NCBI RefSeq assembly: GCF_002884495.1 | Contig: NZ_KZ614145.1 | Location: forward strand, 1,812,423-1,876,422 | Direction of reading: 5' to 3' | Length of the DNA stretch: 64,000 bases | From: Rummeliibacillus pycnus | GTDB taxonomy: Bacteria; Bacillota; Bacilli; Bacillales_A; Planococcaceae | Part shown: positions 1 through 8,063 of the stretch, in pieces | Position numbering within the stretch: position 1 is the first letter of the stretch | Layout of the letters: every line of letters starts with the position of its first letter | The notes under the pieces: generated by a model | Databases searched by the model: none | The model's input: the letters and a program-made list of their open reading frames with translations, nothing else | Told to the model about the DNA's origin: nothing | Position numbers and translations under genes: made by a program

Positions 1-97
1 TGATTAGATTAAAAATAGAAACTTAAATAGATGTTAGAAAGGTTCTGAATTTAAAATAGATTTTCATTTTGAAGTAGACTCATATCTATTAACAATG

Positions 98-126
98 AAA
101 AAAGCCTTCTAAGATGAAGGCTTTTT
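98..126 (-). terminator. Terminator of the NlpC/P60 gene
   Basis: An AAGCCTTC/GAAGGCTT stem with a six-base loop is followed by a T-run on the minus strand, 19 bases after the hydrolase stop codon. The A-run on the other side could let it act in both directions. Confidence 0.8.
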
Positions 127-144
127 GATTAAAGTATTATATTA

Positions 145-1356
145 CTAGTTGACACCAGAAATTCTGCCGTAACCAACTAAGTATTTATTCCACCAGTCGA
201 GTGATTCTACAACAACACCGTTATTTTGTGCATCTAGCATTCTTCCACCACCTAGATAGATCCCTACATGGGCTACACCAGAACCATAACTAAAGAATAC
301 TAAATCTCCCGCTTTCGCTTCACTTGCACTTACTTTTGTTGTTGCCAAATATTGTTGCGCAGCTGTACGTGGCAATGATACGCCTGCTTGTTTAAATGAC
401 CATTGTGTTAAACCAGAGCAGTCAAATCCAGTTGTTGGATTACTACCTCCCCAAACGTATGCACGTCCTAGATATTTACTTGCTTCGGCAATTGCAGCTT
501 TTGCAGAGCCTGATCCCGAAACGCTAGGTGCTTTTTGATCGCTATCTGTTACCTTCGCTCCATTTGTACCATTGCCAGCATTGCCTGCATCGCCAACACT
601 ATTGGTATGTATTGAATTAGTGGTTTTAGAAGCTTCTTCTGCTTTTTTAGCTTCTACAAACTGTTTTTCTTGTAAGGCTTTTAGGCGTCTTGCTTCTTCT
701 TCACGTTTCTTACGTTCTTTTTCTAGCTTTTCTTGTTGTTTTTTTGTAGCAATTTGTTCTTTTAATTTTAAAGATTTTGCTTTATTTTCAGCTTTTTTGG
801 TTTCTAAATGATTTTCTTCATCTTGCATATCTTGGAATTGCTTTTGTAGTTTCGCTTGCTTTTCTTGTAAGGCTTGTTTTTCTTCTGCTAATTTTGCTTT
901 ATCTGCCTTGTCTTCATCTCTTAACTCTTGGTCTGCATCTAAAACAGTTTTAACAGCAATTACGCGACCAATACTGTCTGAAACATTATCTCCACCTAAA
1001 AAAGCATCAAGATAAGTATTTAATGTACTATCTTGTCCTTGGTATGCCTTTAAACGATTATTAATAATAACTGAACGTTCTTGAATCTTTTTCTCAGTTT
1101 CTTTTATATCTTTATTGGTAGCATCAATTTCTTTTACTGTTTTTTCATATTCTTGTTGCTTTTTGTCGAGTTTTTTTTGTAATTTATTAATTTCCTTATT
1201 TAACTCTTTAATTTTTTTATCTATTTCTGCTTTTTTTTGAATCATTTGAGCAGATGTTTTCGCATCTACTTGAATAGGTTGGGTAGTATACATGACACCA
1301 CAAGTTAGTGCTAGAGTAATAATTGCACTACGACCCCATTTTGTGCGTATTTTCAA
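145..1356 (-). CDS. Secreted coiled-coil NlpC/P60 peptidoglycan endopeptidase (CwlO/PcsB type)
   Basis: The 403-residue protein is predicted to be exported and to cut peptide cross-links in the cell wall. An N-terminal signal-like hydrophobic segment (about residues 10-25) leads into a long Lys/Glu-rich coiled coil (about 35-240), a Gly/Ser/Asn-rich linker (245-285) and an NlpC/P60 domain (285-400). The catalytic Cys is in DCSGL (Cys313) and the His in AHVGIYLGGG (His363). CwlO of B. subtilis has the same plan and is switched on at the membrane through its coiled coil. The start is taken as TTG; no strong ribosome binding site precedes it, only GAAATGAG. It is monocistronic, with a terminator after the stop. 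The family is certain; orthology to CwlO specifically is not. Confidence 0.9.
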   Translation of the reverse strand: MKIRTKWGRSAIITLALTCGVMYTTQPIQVDAKTSAQMIQKKAEIDKKIKELNKEINKLQKKLDKKQQEYEKTVKEIDATNKDIKETEKKIQERSVIINNRLKAYQGQDSTLNTYLDAFLGGDNVSDSIGRVIAVKTVLDADQELRDEDKADKAKLAEEKQALQEKQAKLQKQFQDMQDEENHLETKKAENKAKSLKLKEQIATKKQQEKLEKERKKREEEARRLKALQEKQFVEAKKAEEASKTTNSIHTNSVGDAGNAGNGTNGAKVTDSDQKAPSVSGSGSAKAAIAEASKYLGRAYVWGGSNPTTGFDCSGLTQWSFKQAGVSLPRTAAQQYLATTKVSASEAKAGDLVFFSYGSGVAHVGIYLGGGRMLDAQNNGVVVESLDWWNKYLVGYGRISGVN

Positions 1357-1613
1357 TCTAATTCAACTCATTTCTATTAATTTTTTCTATGTACGTTTTT
1401 TATATTCTACTTTATAATAGCATGAATCATATATTTGTATAGTCTTTTTCTCCTGTTTTAACAGAAGCGTAACTGCTGTTACATTTTTGTCATAATAAAA
1501 CATTATTATTTTTTATTCTGCAAAATATTACGTTTCCATCCAGTCAAAATCATTTCGAATAGCTATTTTTTATGATAAACTCGAACATATATTTTTAAGA
1601 AAGGACTGTTCTT

Positions 1614-2189
1614 ATGCAATATGCTATCCTGGGAGACCTTCATTCAAATGTATCGGATACAAAAGCCGTACTTGCAGATATTCATGCTAATGCTGAAAAT
1701 GCTGCAATTATAGGGCTGGGCGATTTATATGAATGTAAGATTGGGAAAAAGAAAGCTAAGGACATTTTTGGTCTTACTTTAGATGAAGCAGCTGTACTTT
1801 CAGATGAATTTACACAACTATTACAATTTCCATCAGTTCGAGGAAATCAAGAAGAAAGAATTATGAAAGTAACTGGCTTAAATACTTTTTTAACATTACC
1901 AGAATCACTAGAAATTGAAGGAGCAGAAATTATCCATGGTCATCAATTTAAGTGGTCTACTGATTGGAAACCTTTTTTGGAGCAAATTGAAGCACCTATA
2001 GTGTTCTTTGGACATAGTCATGATGCTGCACTATATAGAAAAGGAGAAAAAAAGGAATTTCAATATGGACAACCAATACATTTGAAAAAGAAAAAATATG
2101 GAGTTAATGTTGGATCAGTTATTGAAAACCGTGAATGGTGTTTATATGATTCAGATGCACGAACAGTTACATTTATGAAAGCACAATGA
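1614..2189 (+). CDS. Calcineurin-like metallophosphoesterase
   Basis: The 191-residue cytosolic protein carries the full set of metallophosphatase metal-binding motifs in order: GDLHSN near the N-terminus, GDLYE (about 36-40), GNQEE (about 82-86), HGHQ (about 108-111) and GHSH (about 132-135). This is the short YfcE/MJ0936-like branch, which hydrolyses phosphodiesters with two divalent metals; the natural substrate cannot be read from sequence. AAGAAAGGA lies a few bases ahead of the ATG. It is followed by its own terminator and diverges from the cell-wall hydrolase. Confidence 0.85.
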   Translation: MQYAILGDLHSNVSDTKAVLADIHANAENAAIIGLGDLYECKIGKKKAKDIFGLTLDEAAVLSDEFTQLLQFPSVRGNQEERIMKVTGLNTFLTLPESLEIEGAEIIHGHQFKWSTDWKPFLEQIEAPIVFFGHSHDAALYRKGEKKEFQYGQPIHLKKKKYGVNVGSVIENREWCLYDSDARTVTFMKAQ

Positions 2190-2191
2190 TG

Positions 2192-2223
2192 AACACAGAG
2201 GGGTAATCCCTCAGTGTTTTTTA
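2192..2223 (+). terminator. Terminator of the metallophosphoesterase gene
   Basis: AACACAGAGGG pairs with CCCTCAGTGTT around a five-base loop, followed directly by TTTTT on the plus strand. Confidence 0.85.
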
Positions 2224-2298
2224 TTGACTTCACACGGGCTGTTCTTTAAGATTGGAACAAAATGAGGTAAAAAGCATGATTGAAGGAGAGAATAATAA

Positions 2299-3180
2299 AT
2301 GGAATGGCAACAGCTAGAATACTTTCAAGTACTAGCGAAAATTCAACATATGACAAAGGCAGCTGAGCAATTGTCTATTTCCCAACCAGCACTTAGTCGC
2401 TCTATTGCTCGATTAGAAGACGAGTTAGGTGTCCCTTTATTTGAGAGACAAGGAAGATCTATTATATTAAATCGTTATGGAGAAATATTCGTAAAGCGTG
2501 TTCATAACATTATGCGAGAATATCAGGATGGTCTTCATGAAATCCAAGAAATCGTTGACCCAAATCATGGCGAAGTTTCACTCGGCTTTTTACATACTCT
2601 GGGAACAAATGTCGTGCCAGACTTAATCATGCAATTCAGAAAGCAGCACCATGATATACATTTTACTTTAAAACAAAATCACACACATCTTCAGCTTAAA
2701 CAATTGCAGTCAGGGGAGCTTGACTTATGCTTACTTGCCGAAATGGAAACAGAAAAGCCCATTCAATGGACAGAACTTTGGCGTGAAGAATTATTTGCTA
2801 TTTTACCTATATGGCACCCCTTAGCCACACGAAGAACGATAACCATGAAAGAATTAGCGAACGAACCATTTATTTTATTAAAAAAAGGGTATGCTTTGAG
2901 AATTCAATTAGATAGTTTTTTCAATAAAGTACACTTCGAACCAAAGATTACCTTTGAAGGTGACGAAGTAGCAACAGTTGCGGGATTTGTTGCAGCAGGA
3001 TTAGGCGTATCCATTTTGCCTGATGGAGAAGAAATTAATCCAAAACGTATTGCTAAAATACACATAAGTGATTTTAAACTAGAACGTATAATCGGAATGG
3101 CATGGTCTGAAGGTCGTTTCCTCTCTCCAGCAACAAGACAGTTCCAACAATTCATTCTTGATCATTTTAAAAATAATTAA
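2299..3180 (+). CDS. LysR-family transcriptional regulator
   Basis: The 293-residue protein has the classic LysR layout. An N-terminal winged helix-turn-helix (about residues 1-60) contains HMTKAAEQLSISQPALSRSI and the wing LGVPLFERQGR. The rest is a periplasmic-binding-like effector domain (about 90-290) with the usual GLGVSILP segment near 235. AAGGAGAG is placed well before the ATG. No divergent target gene lies next to it: the upstream gene is co-directional and ends in its own terminator, so the regulon and ligand cannot be inferred. Similarity to GltC/CzcR-like regulators is visible only in the DNA-binding domain. Confidence 0.88.
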   Translation: MEWQQLEYFQVLAKIQHMTKAAEQLSISQPALSRSIARLEDELGVPLFERQGRSIILNRYGEIFVKRVHNIMREYQDGLHEIQEIVDPNHGEVSLGFLHTLGTNVVPDLIMQFRKQHHDIHFTLKQNHTHLQLKQLQSGELDLCLLAEMETEKPIQWTELWREELFAILPIWHPLATRRTITMKELANEPFILLKKGYALRIQLDSFFNKVHFEPKITFEGDEVATVAGFVAAGLGVSILPDGEEINPKRIAKIHISDFKLERIIGMAWSEGRFLSPATRQFQQFILDHFKNN

Positions 3181-3181
3181 A

Positions 3182-3225
3182 GAAAATAATCCTCTTCCAA
3201 CATTTCTAGGAAGAGGATTATTTTC
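3182..3225 (+). terminator. Terminator of the LysR gene
   Basis: A 17-base stem, GAAAATAATCCTCTTCC with its reverse complement around a ten-base loop, begins right behind the LysR stop. The stem ends in an A/T-rich tract. Confidence 0.8.
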
Positions 3226-3271
3226 TACACCTTCTTACACCACTTCAGACTTATTAAATAACTCAACGTGG

Positions 3272-3568
3272 TTACTCTATCGTTAATAAAACATATTCAC
3301 CATCAAAATTAGCTAACCATTCAATACAATCAAATTCTTCAATATCGAAGTCATTTGTAAATTTATCTCCACCATAACCATCTTTACCTTCAAAATAAAA
3401 AATTCCAGCAATACCACTTATCTTCTTTTCTACATGAGGTAATTTAATAGTTGCTGTTATTTCTTTACCATCAAATGAAGTTAATAGTTTAGCTAGCGGC
3501 TCATCATCTATTAATAATAAACTTGGACCTTTCATTTCTTGTAAGCTCAAAGTACCTTGTATAATCAT
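3272..3568 (-). CDS. Hypothetical protein, 98 residues
   Basis: I do not recognise this protein. The frame is open upstream to 3628, but GAAAGGATTAGGCGT just ahead of the ATG at 3568 fixes the start, giving 98 residues beginning MIIQGTLSLQEMKG. It is soluble and acidic, with no signal peptide or membrane segment. The C-terminal half is rich in Gly, Asp and aromatic residues (FYFEGKDGYGGDKF, then DFDIEEFDCIEWL). It stands alone, convergent with the LysR gene. Confidence 0.6.
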   Translation of the reverse strand: MIIQGTLSLQEMKGPSLLLIDDEPLAKLLTSFDGKEITATIKLPHVEKKISGIAGIFYFEGKDGYGGDKFTNDFDIEEFDCIEWLANFDGEYVLLTIE

Positions 3569-3839
3569 TACGCCTAATCCTTTCTTCTCATGCATTAGCC
3601 ACTTTAAAACACTAAATCTTATTTGCATTTACTAAATTGAAAATCATATGTTATTACATAAAATTTCTAACAAATTATATCTAATATACAAAACCCTTGT
3701 TTTGTTCACTATACATATCGGTAACTTTCCGCCCGTTAATTGTTTGATTTATTAATTACTTTTTACTTTTCCCGGGAAATAAATAGAACTTTTTTGAACT
3801 ATTCGGATTCTCTTTTATTATCCTATTACTTTGATAAAA
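3569..3839. other. AT-rich intergenic stretch upstream of the 98-residue gene
   Basis: Between the hypothetical gene start and the ribU terminator I see only AT-rich sequence and probable promoter DNA for the minus-strand gene. No open frame with a ribosome binding site is present. Confidence 0.5.
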
Positions 3840-3880
3840 AAATGTACATTACTAAAGTAATTGCTTAGTAATGTACATTT
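3840..3880 (-). terminator. Terminator of ribU
   Basis: AAATGTACATTACT pairs perfectly with TAGTAATGTACATTT across a short loop. On the minus strand it is followed by a T-run. It lies 58 bases after the ribU stop. Confidence 0.85.
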
Positions 3881-3937
3881 AACTATATGAACAATGTATT
3901 TTTGTTATTAGAATAAAAGCTTTAGTCAACTATTATT

Positions 3938-4522
3938 TTATTCATTGATAAATTGTTTGCGTTGTTTTATAAGCCAATTTTTTAAACTTGAGAATAGTAA
4001 TAGCATAATTGCAGTTACGATCATTCCTTTTATAATATTAAAAGGTAGAACAAAAGTGACAATTGTTTTTGTTAAAGCAGCACCTGTTTCTGTTGGAACA
4101 TTCAAGAAGTAATTGTACATCGGCATAAACAAGTAATAATTTAATACACTCATTCCTATTGCCATTGTTAACGTTCCCATTACTAAACCAGTTGTTAAAC
4201 CTTTTGCAGTTGATAAACGTTTATATACGAAATATACAGGCATGATAAAAAGAATACTTGTTGTAAAGTTTGCAATTTGACCAACTGGAACTCCGGTTGG
4301 ACTACCTACATAGAACCAATTTAAAATGTTTTTTATAAATTCAACAACGATCGCAGCTATAGGTCCCATTGTAATTGCTGCTATAAGGGCTGGAACATCA
4401 CTAAAGTCAACCTCTAAATAGCTTGGAAATGCAGGTAATGGGAAATTAAAAATCATTAGAACAAATGAAATACTACTTAACATCCCAATTGAAACCATCT
4501 TTTGCAATTTTGTGTTCTTCAT
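3938..4522 (-). CDS. ribU: Riboflavin ECF transporter substrate-binding subunit RibU
   Basis: The 194-residue integral membrane protein has five to six hydrophobic helices and matches the S-component of the riboflavin energy-coupling factor transporter. It works with the shared EcfA/A'/T module, which is not in this window. The N-terminal segment MVSIGMLSSISFVLMIFNFP, the DFSDVPALIA loop and the GVPVGQIANF segment are typical of RibU (YpaA of B. subtilis). An FMN riboswitch and an attenuator hairpin in the leader confirm the substrate class. The sole riboflavin-cluster gene elsewhere in the window is ribT, so uptake may matter to this organism, but that is inference. Confidence 0.95.
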   Translation of the reverse strand: MKNTKLQKMVSIGMLSSISFVLMIFNFPLPAFPSYLEVDFSDVPALIAAITMGPIAAIVVEFIKNILNWFYVGSPTGVPVGQIANFTTSILFIMPVYFVYKRLSTAKGLTTGLVMGTLTMAIGMSVLNYYLFMPMYNYFLNVPTETGAALTKTIVTFVLPFNIIKGMIVTAIMLLLFSSLKNWLIKQRKQFINE

Positions 4523-4587
4523 TGTTTTCTCTCCTTTTGTCGATTCACTTCAAAAAGAGGAAAGGTCCGGAAACTAAGATATGCAAT

Positions 4588-4618
4588 AAAAAACCCCTAA
4601 GCTATAGCGGCTTAAGGG
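4588..4618 (-). terminator. Riboswitch-controlled attenuator ahead of ribU
   Basis: On the minus strand CCCTTAAGC and GCTTAGGG form a stem followed by TTTTTT, between the FMN aptamer and the ribU start. This is the expected expression platform: FMN binding should favour the terminator and stop ribU transcription. Confidence 0.8.
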
Positions 4619-4687
4619 AGATCTAGGCATAGTCAAATAAGCGTCTATTTAACGATTATTAAAAATATAGTAAACAGACAACCGTAC

Positions 4688-4822
4688 CTTCACCTTCTCC
4701 CATCCAGACTATACTGTCGGCCTTGGAATCTCACCAAATCCTGCCTTACGGCTCGCGGGCTTAAGAGTCTTACATTTTTTCTCTAATACCGCCGGTCGGG
4801 AATCTCACCCTGCCCCGAAGAT
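4688..4822 (-). promoter_or_regulatory. FMN riboswitch (RFN element)
   Basis: The minus strand shows the conserved RFN blocks in order: TCTTCGGGGCAGGGTGAGAT, CCCGACCGGCGGT, GCCCGCGAGCC, AGGATTTGGTGAGATTCC, GGCCGACAGTATAGTCTGGA, and a closing GAGAAGGTGA. All are essentially canonical. It lies 166 bases upstream of the ribU start, with an intrinsic terminator between, so control is by transcription attenuation. Confidence 0.97.
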
Positions 4823-4997
4823 GAATCAATATATTTTTTTATACAATGTAACTATATATAAAATAGAAGACTTTGTAAAGTTTTCTGCCTATTTTACAGA
4901 ATTTTTTAGTATTTATATAAATGAATCAATTTTATAAAACAGTATTCTGTTAATAAATACGAACAATTCAGACCAACAAAGCATCTAATATTCATAG

Positions 4998-5190
4998 TTG
5001 ACAATTCCGCTCCAGGCGGCGCTTTCCACGGGCTTGACTTCAATCTCCTCGGGTCAACACGATGTTGATCACAAAGCCGTTGCCACAGGACTTGGCGTTC
5101 TTAGGCTTTGTTCCTTAATGACGTTCCTGCGGGGCTTTCAGTTCAAGCTATTCCCGTAGGAGTCGCCGTCTTCCGCTCCATATTGAACAA
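4998..5190. repeat. GC-rich palindromic interspersed repeat (about 190 bp)
   Basis: This island is markedly GC-rich within AT-rich flanks. Its ends form an imperfect terminal inverted repeat: TTGACAATTCCGCTCC on the left and GGAGCGG-like sequence running into TTGAACAA on the right. The inside contains the GGCGGCGCTTTCC and GACTCCTACGGGAATAGC phrases seen in a noncoding repeat scattered through many Bacillaceae and Planococcaceae genomes (recalled, not searched). No open frame fits. A worn second copy may be present near 43.97 kb. Confidence 0.6.
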
Positions 5191-5242
5191 AAGTATAAAC
5201 ATTAAATGTTCGGAATTTTAATATTAATTTTGCACTATGAAA

Positions 5243-5271
5243 TTGACTCAAATATAGTATACTTTTATATT
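5243..5271 (+). promoter_or_regulatory. Orphan sigma-A-type promoter
   Basis: TTGACT, a 17-base spacer and TATATT point rightwards into a stretch with no gene, toward the structured region that ends at a bidirectional hairpin beside resE. Confidence 0.5.
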
Positions 5272-5277
5272 TATATA

Positions 5278-5440
5278 AATTAAACAGAGAAAGAGTGGCC
5301 TTGTCATTCATTATCCACTTTGTTGAAGTCTGGTACGTTGAGCTTTGACAAAGTGCTTCTTTATTACTGTAAAATCAGAAATGTATACTATTAATTTCAA
5401 TGACAATGGGGCCGTCCACTAATTGGACAGCCCCACCTCC
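5278..5440 (+). ncRNA. Candidate small RNA convergent with resE
   Basis: A good promoter ends at 5271. Downstream are an inverted repeat (CACTTTGT at 5316-5323 and ACAAAGTG at 5348-5355) and a strong GC-rich hairpin at 5408-5434 followed by a CCTCCTTTT tail. The only open frame is 17 codons from a GTG. Together these suggest a structured transcript of about 160 bases ending head-on against the resE 3' end. It could equally be a leftover leader; no known RNA family is recognised. Confidence 0.3.
5408..5434. terminator. GC-rich bidirectional hairpin between resE and the candidate RNA
   Basis: GGGGCCGTCC and GGACAGCCCC form a ten-pair stem (one wobble) with a seven-base loop. The tail is CCTTTT-like on the plus strand and ATTGTCATTG on the minus strand, so termination looks better on the plus side. 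Confidence 0.55.
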
Positions 5441-5460
5441 TTTTAACCCATAAAGCTCGC

Positions 5461-7242
5461 TTAGTGTAATTCAAGCGGCAAGTAAAAAATAAAGTTTGTC
5501 CCTACATCTACTTCGCTTTCTGCTTTAATACGACCTTTATGTGCTTCTACAATATTCTTAGCAATTGCAAGTCCAAGACCAGTACCACCTTTACCTCTTG
5601 TTCTTGCTTTATCTGCTTTATAGAAACGTTCAAAAACATACTCTAAATCTTCTTTTGGAATACCTGCACCGTTGTCTTTAACTTGAATCCGTGCATATGA
5701 AACTTGTTGATCCACTATTACTTTTACATTACCATTTTGCCGAGTGTGACGAATTGCGTTATCAATCAAATTGGTTAAAACTTGTTCAATTCTGTCTTCA
5801 TCTATATTAATTCGCATTGATTCATCGAAAGCAGAGGAATAGGTTAACTCAATATTTTTTTCTTTTGCAGCCTGCACAAATTTTTGGGTAATTCGTTCAA
5901 ATACTGGCGTTATAGGTACTAGTTCTTTATATAAAGTAATATTACCAGACTCCATACGAGCAAGATCCAATAAATCCGTTACAAGTCGTCCCATTCGTTG
6001 GGATTCGTCATAAATAATTCGTATCATTTCATTACGCTCTTCTTCACTTGATACGACATCATCTATTATAGCTTCACTGTACCCTTGTAACATCGCTATA
6101 GGAGTTCGCAATTCATGTGATACATTAGCGATAAAATCTGATCGAAGCTTATCTAAGCGATGTTCTTCTGTTTTATCTCTCAACACAGCAACAGCTCCCC
6201 TTACGGAATCTCCACTGTAGAGAGGACTAATCGAAATCAAGAAATACGTATTGTCCAATTCTAGTTCCTCTCGTAATTCTTCTTCCAGATCAATCACATG
6301 CTCTAGCATATGGAAAATTTCTAAAGGAATTGGGTGCTCACTATCAGAGCCTTTATTGATAAACCATTTTTGCAATAATAACTCTGCTGGTGGATTACTT
6401 AATATGATTGTGCGATCACTGTTGAATGTTATGACAGCGTCTGTCATAGACGTTAGAATACTTGAAAGTTGTTCTTTTTCTTGATTTATAACTTCCATAT
6501 GATGCTTTAGTTGACGTCCCATTTGATTAAACGCAGTACCTAATTGACCTATTTCATCATTCTGCAAAACAGGAACTTTTTTATCGAAATTTCCTTTCGC
6601 TAGCTCGAAAGCTGCTTCTCGCATTTTACGTAATGGAGATGTAATTCGAGTTGATAAGAAAAATGCAAAGAAAGTCGTTAAGATAAAAGCAATCGCTGCA
6701 GCAAGAAAGACGATTCTTGTTGTTTCTTTTGTTGTACGATGTATTGCATCAGGACTTTGATATATAAATACAACCCCGTGATTCATTTTTTGAGCATTTA
6801 GCGGAAATGCCATTACGATATAGGATTCTACATGATCCTTTTCAGTTGATGATGGTAGCATCATTTCTTTGACAACTGGCTTATTTGATTTGAAAACTGG
6901 ATTAAATGATTTTTCACCTATAATTTTATCTTTGATCTTATCTTGGTTTAGACCTTCTTGAAGTGAAAATGCTAATTTTCCAGTTTTATCAACGATTACT
7001 GCATTCGTTTCATCACTCAAAATATCACTAATTATGGATTTAGTAGATGCTATTGATTCACGATCATCTACAATTCTTGCAATTGTAGTAGCTTCTTGGC
7101 GAAGTAATGCTTCGGATTGTTGAGCATGGTATTTAGATAGAAATTCTAGCATTAATACTGTAAAAACAAATAATACAAATGAAACGAGAAGCAATATGGT
7201 TACCCAAAGCTTCCCGACAACACTGTTCCATATTCTAGTCAT
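5461..7242 (-). CDS. resE: Redox-responsive sensor histidine kinase ResE
   Basis: The 593-residue membrane kinase pairs with ResD to control respiration and anaerobic genes. Visible parts are transmembrane segment 1 (about 11-33), an extracytoplasmic loop, transmembrane segment 2 (about 178-198), HAMP (about 200-250), a PAS-like region (about 258-360), and HisKA with the phospho-acceptor His376 in NVSHELRTP. The C-terminal ATPase follows with NLIDNAIRH, DNGAGI and GKGGTGLGLAI. Length and plan match B. subtilis ResE. Its start overlaps the end of resD by 8 bases, so the two are probably translationally coupled. It is the last gene of the res cluster; no sigX follows. Confidence 0.95.
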   Translation of the reverse strand: MTRIWNSVVGKLWVTILLLVSFVLFVFTVLMLEFLSKYHAQQSEALLRQEATTIARIVDDRESIASTKSIISDILSDETNAVIVDKTGKLAFSLQEGLNQDKIKDKIIGEKSFNPVFKSNKPVVKEMMLPSSTEKDHVESYIVMAFPLNAQKMNHGVVFIYQSPDAIHRTTKETTRIVFLAAAIAFILTTFFAFFLSTRITSPLRKMREAAFELAKGNFDKKVPVLQNDEIGQLGTAFNQMGRQLKHHMEVINQEKEQLSSILTSMTDAVITFNSDRTIILSNPPAELLLQKWFINKGSDSEHPIPLEIFHMLEHVIDLEEELREELELDNTYFLISISPLYSGDSVRGAVAVLRDKTEEHRLDKLRSDFIANVSHELRTPIAMLQGYSEAIIDDVVSSEEERNEMIRIIYDESQRMGRLVTDLLDLARMESGNITLYKELVPITPVFERITQKFVQAAKEKNIELTYSSAFDESMRINIDEDRIEQVLTNLIDNAIRHTRQNGNVKVIVDQQVSYARIQVKDNGAGIPKEDLEYVFERFYKADKARTRGKGGTGLGLAIAKNIVEAHKGRIKAESEVDVGTNFIFYLPLELH

Positions 7243-7951
7243 TGACTACCTCAAATTTATAACCAACGCCCCATACTGTTACAATCATTTTCGCCGCATT
7301 TTCAGATACTCGATTTAGTTTTTCTCTTAATCGTTTTACGTGCGTATCAACAGTACGTAAATCACCGAAGAAGTCGTAATGCCATACTTCTTTTAATAAT
7401 TGCTCGCGATCAAATACTTTATCCGGTGCTTTTGCTAAGAAATATAGTAATTCATATTCTTTTGGCGTTAAATTCACTTCTATTCCATCAGCAGAAACAC
7501 GATGTGCATCGTGATCAATCGTTAAATGCGGGAATACCACTAAATCTTTAGACGATGATGAAACGGAAATTGGTGAGAATGCAGCCGAACGACGTAATAT
7601 AGCTTTTACTCTTAATACTACTTCTCTTGGGCTAAATGGTTTAACGATATAATCATCAGCACCCATTTCAAAACCTTGAACTCTATTTGCTTCTTCACCC
7701 TTTGCCGTTAATAAAATAATAGGTGTTGTTTTTTTGTCGCGAATCTCTTCACAAACTTCTAATCCATCTTTTTCAGGCATCATGATATCTAGCAGAATAC
7801 AGTGGTAATCATTAGCTAGAGCCTTTTCTACTGCTTGTTCCCCATTCTCTGCTTCTTCTACTTCATAGCCTTCTCTTTCTAAATACATTTTTAATAAACG
7901 GCGAATGCGATCTTCGTCATCTACCACTAAAATCGAAATTTGTTCAGTCAC
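7235..7951 (-). CDS. resD: Response regulator ResD
   Basis: This is an OmpR/PhoB-type regulator of 238 residues: a receiver domain (about 5-120) with the acidic pair DD, phospho-acceptor Asp55 in LLDIMMP and the conserved Lys in VKPFSP, then a winged-helix domain (about 140-235) ending VDTHVKRLREKL and VWGVGYKFE. ResD activates aerobic and anaerobic respiration genes, including the res operon itself in B. subtilis. The frame is open to an ATG at 7990, but TGGGAGG is spaced for a GTG at 7951, and the protein then aligns with the known ResD N-terminus. A terminator separates it from resC, so resDE probably also has its own promoter. Confidence 0.95.
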   Translation of the reverse strand: MTEQISILVVDDEDRIRRLLKMYLEREGYEVEEAENGEQAVEKALANDYHCILLDIMMPEKDGLEVCEEIRDKKTTPIILLTAKGEEANRVQGFEMGADDYIVKPFSPREVVLRVKAILRRSAAFSPISVSSSSKDLVVFPHLTIDHDAHRVSADGIEVNLTPKEYELLYFLAKAPDKVFDREQLLKEVWHYDFFGDLRTVDTHVKRLREKLNRVSENAAKMIVTVWGVGYKFEVVND

Positions 7952-8016
7952 AATATATGCCTCCCAGTATTCTATATATTTATTGTACAATCAGTAATAA
8001 AAAATGAAAAGAAAAG

Positions 8017-8051
8017 AAAAGTCTTTCCCTCATATTAAGGAAAAGACTTTT
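8017..8051 (-). terminator. Terminator between resC and resD
   Basis: AAAAGTCTTTTCC and GGAAAGACTTTT form a stem around a ten-base loop just behind the resC stop, with a TCTTTTC tail on the minus strand. It divides resABC from resDE. Confidence 0.75.
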
Positions 8052-8063
8052 ATTGTTAATACG

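Noticed and set aside
572-811. Plus-strand frame of 79 codons rich in Ser, Phe and Leu
   Set aside because: It is antisense to the coiled-coil part of the NlpC/P60 gene, has no ribosome binding site, and its composition mirrors the Lys/Glu-rich coding strand.
1440-1490. CTGTTTTAACAG and GTAACTGCTGTTAC near the NlpC/P60 promoter as a WalR operator
   Set aside because: TGTAAC and TGTTAA half sites are present but not with the required five-base spacing, so WalR control is not supported.
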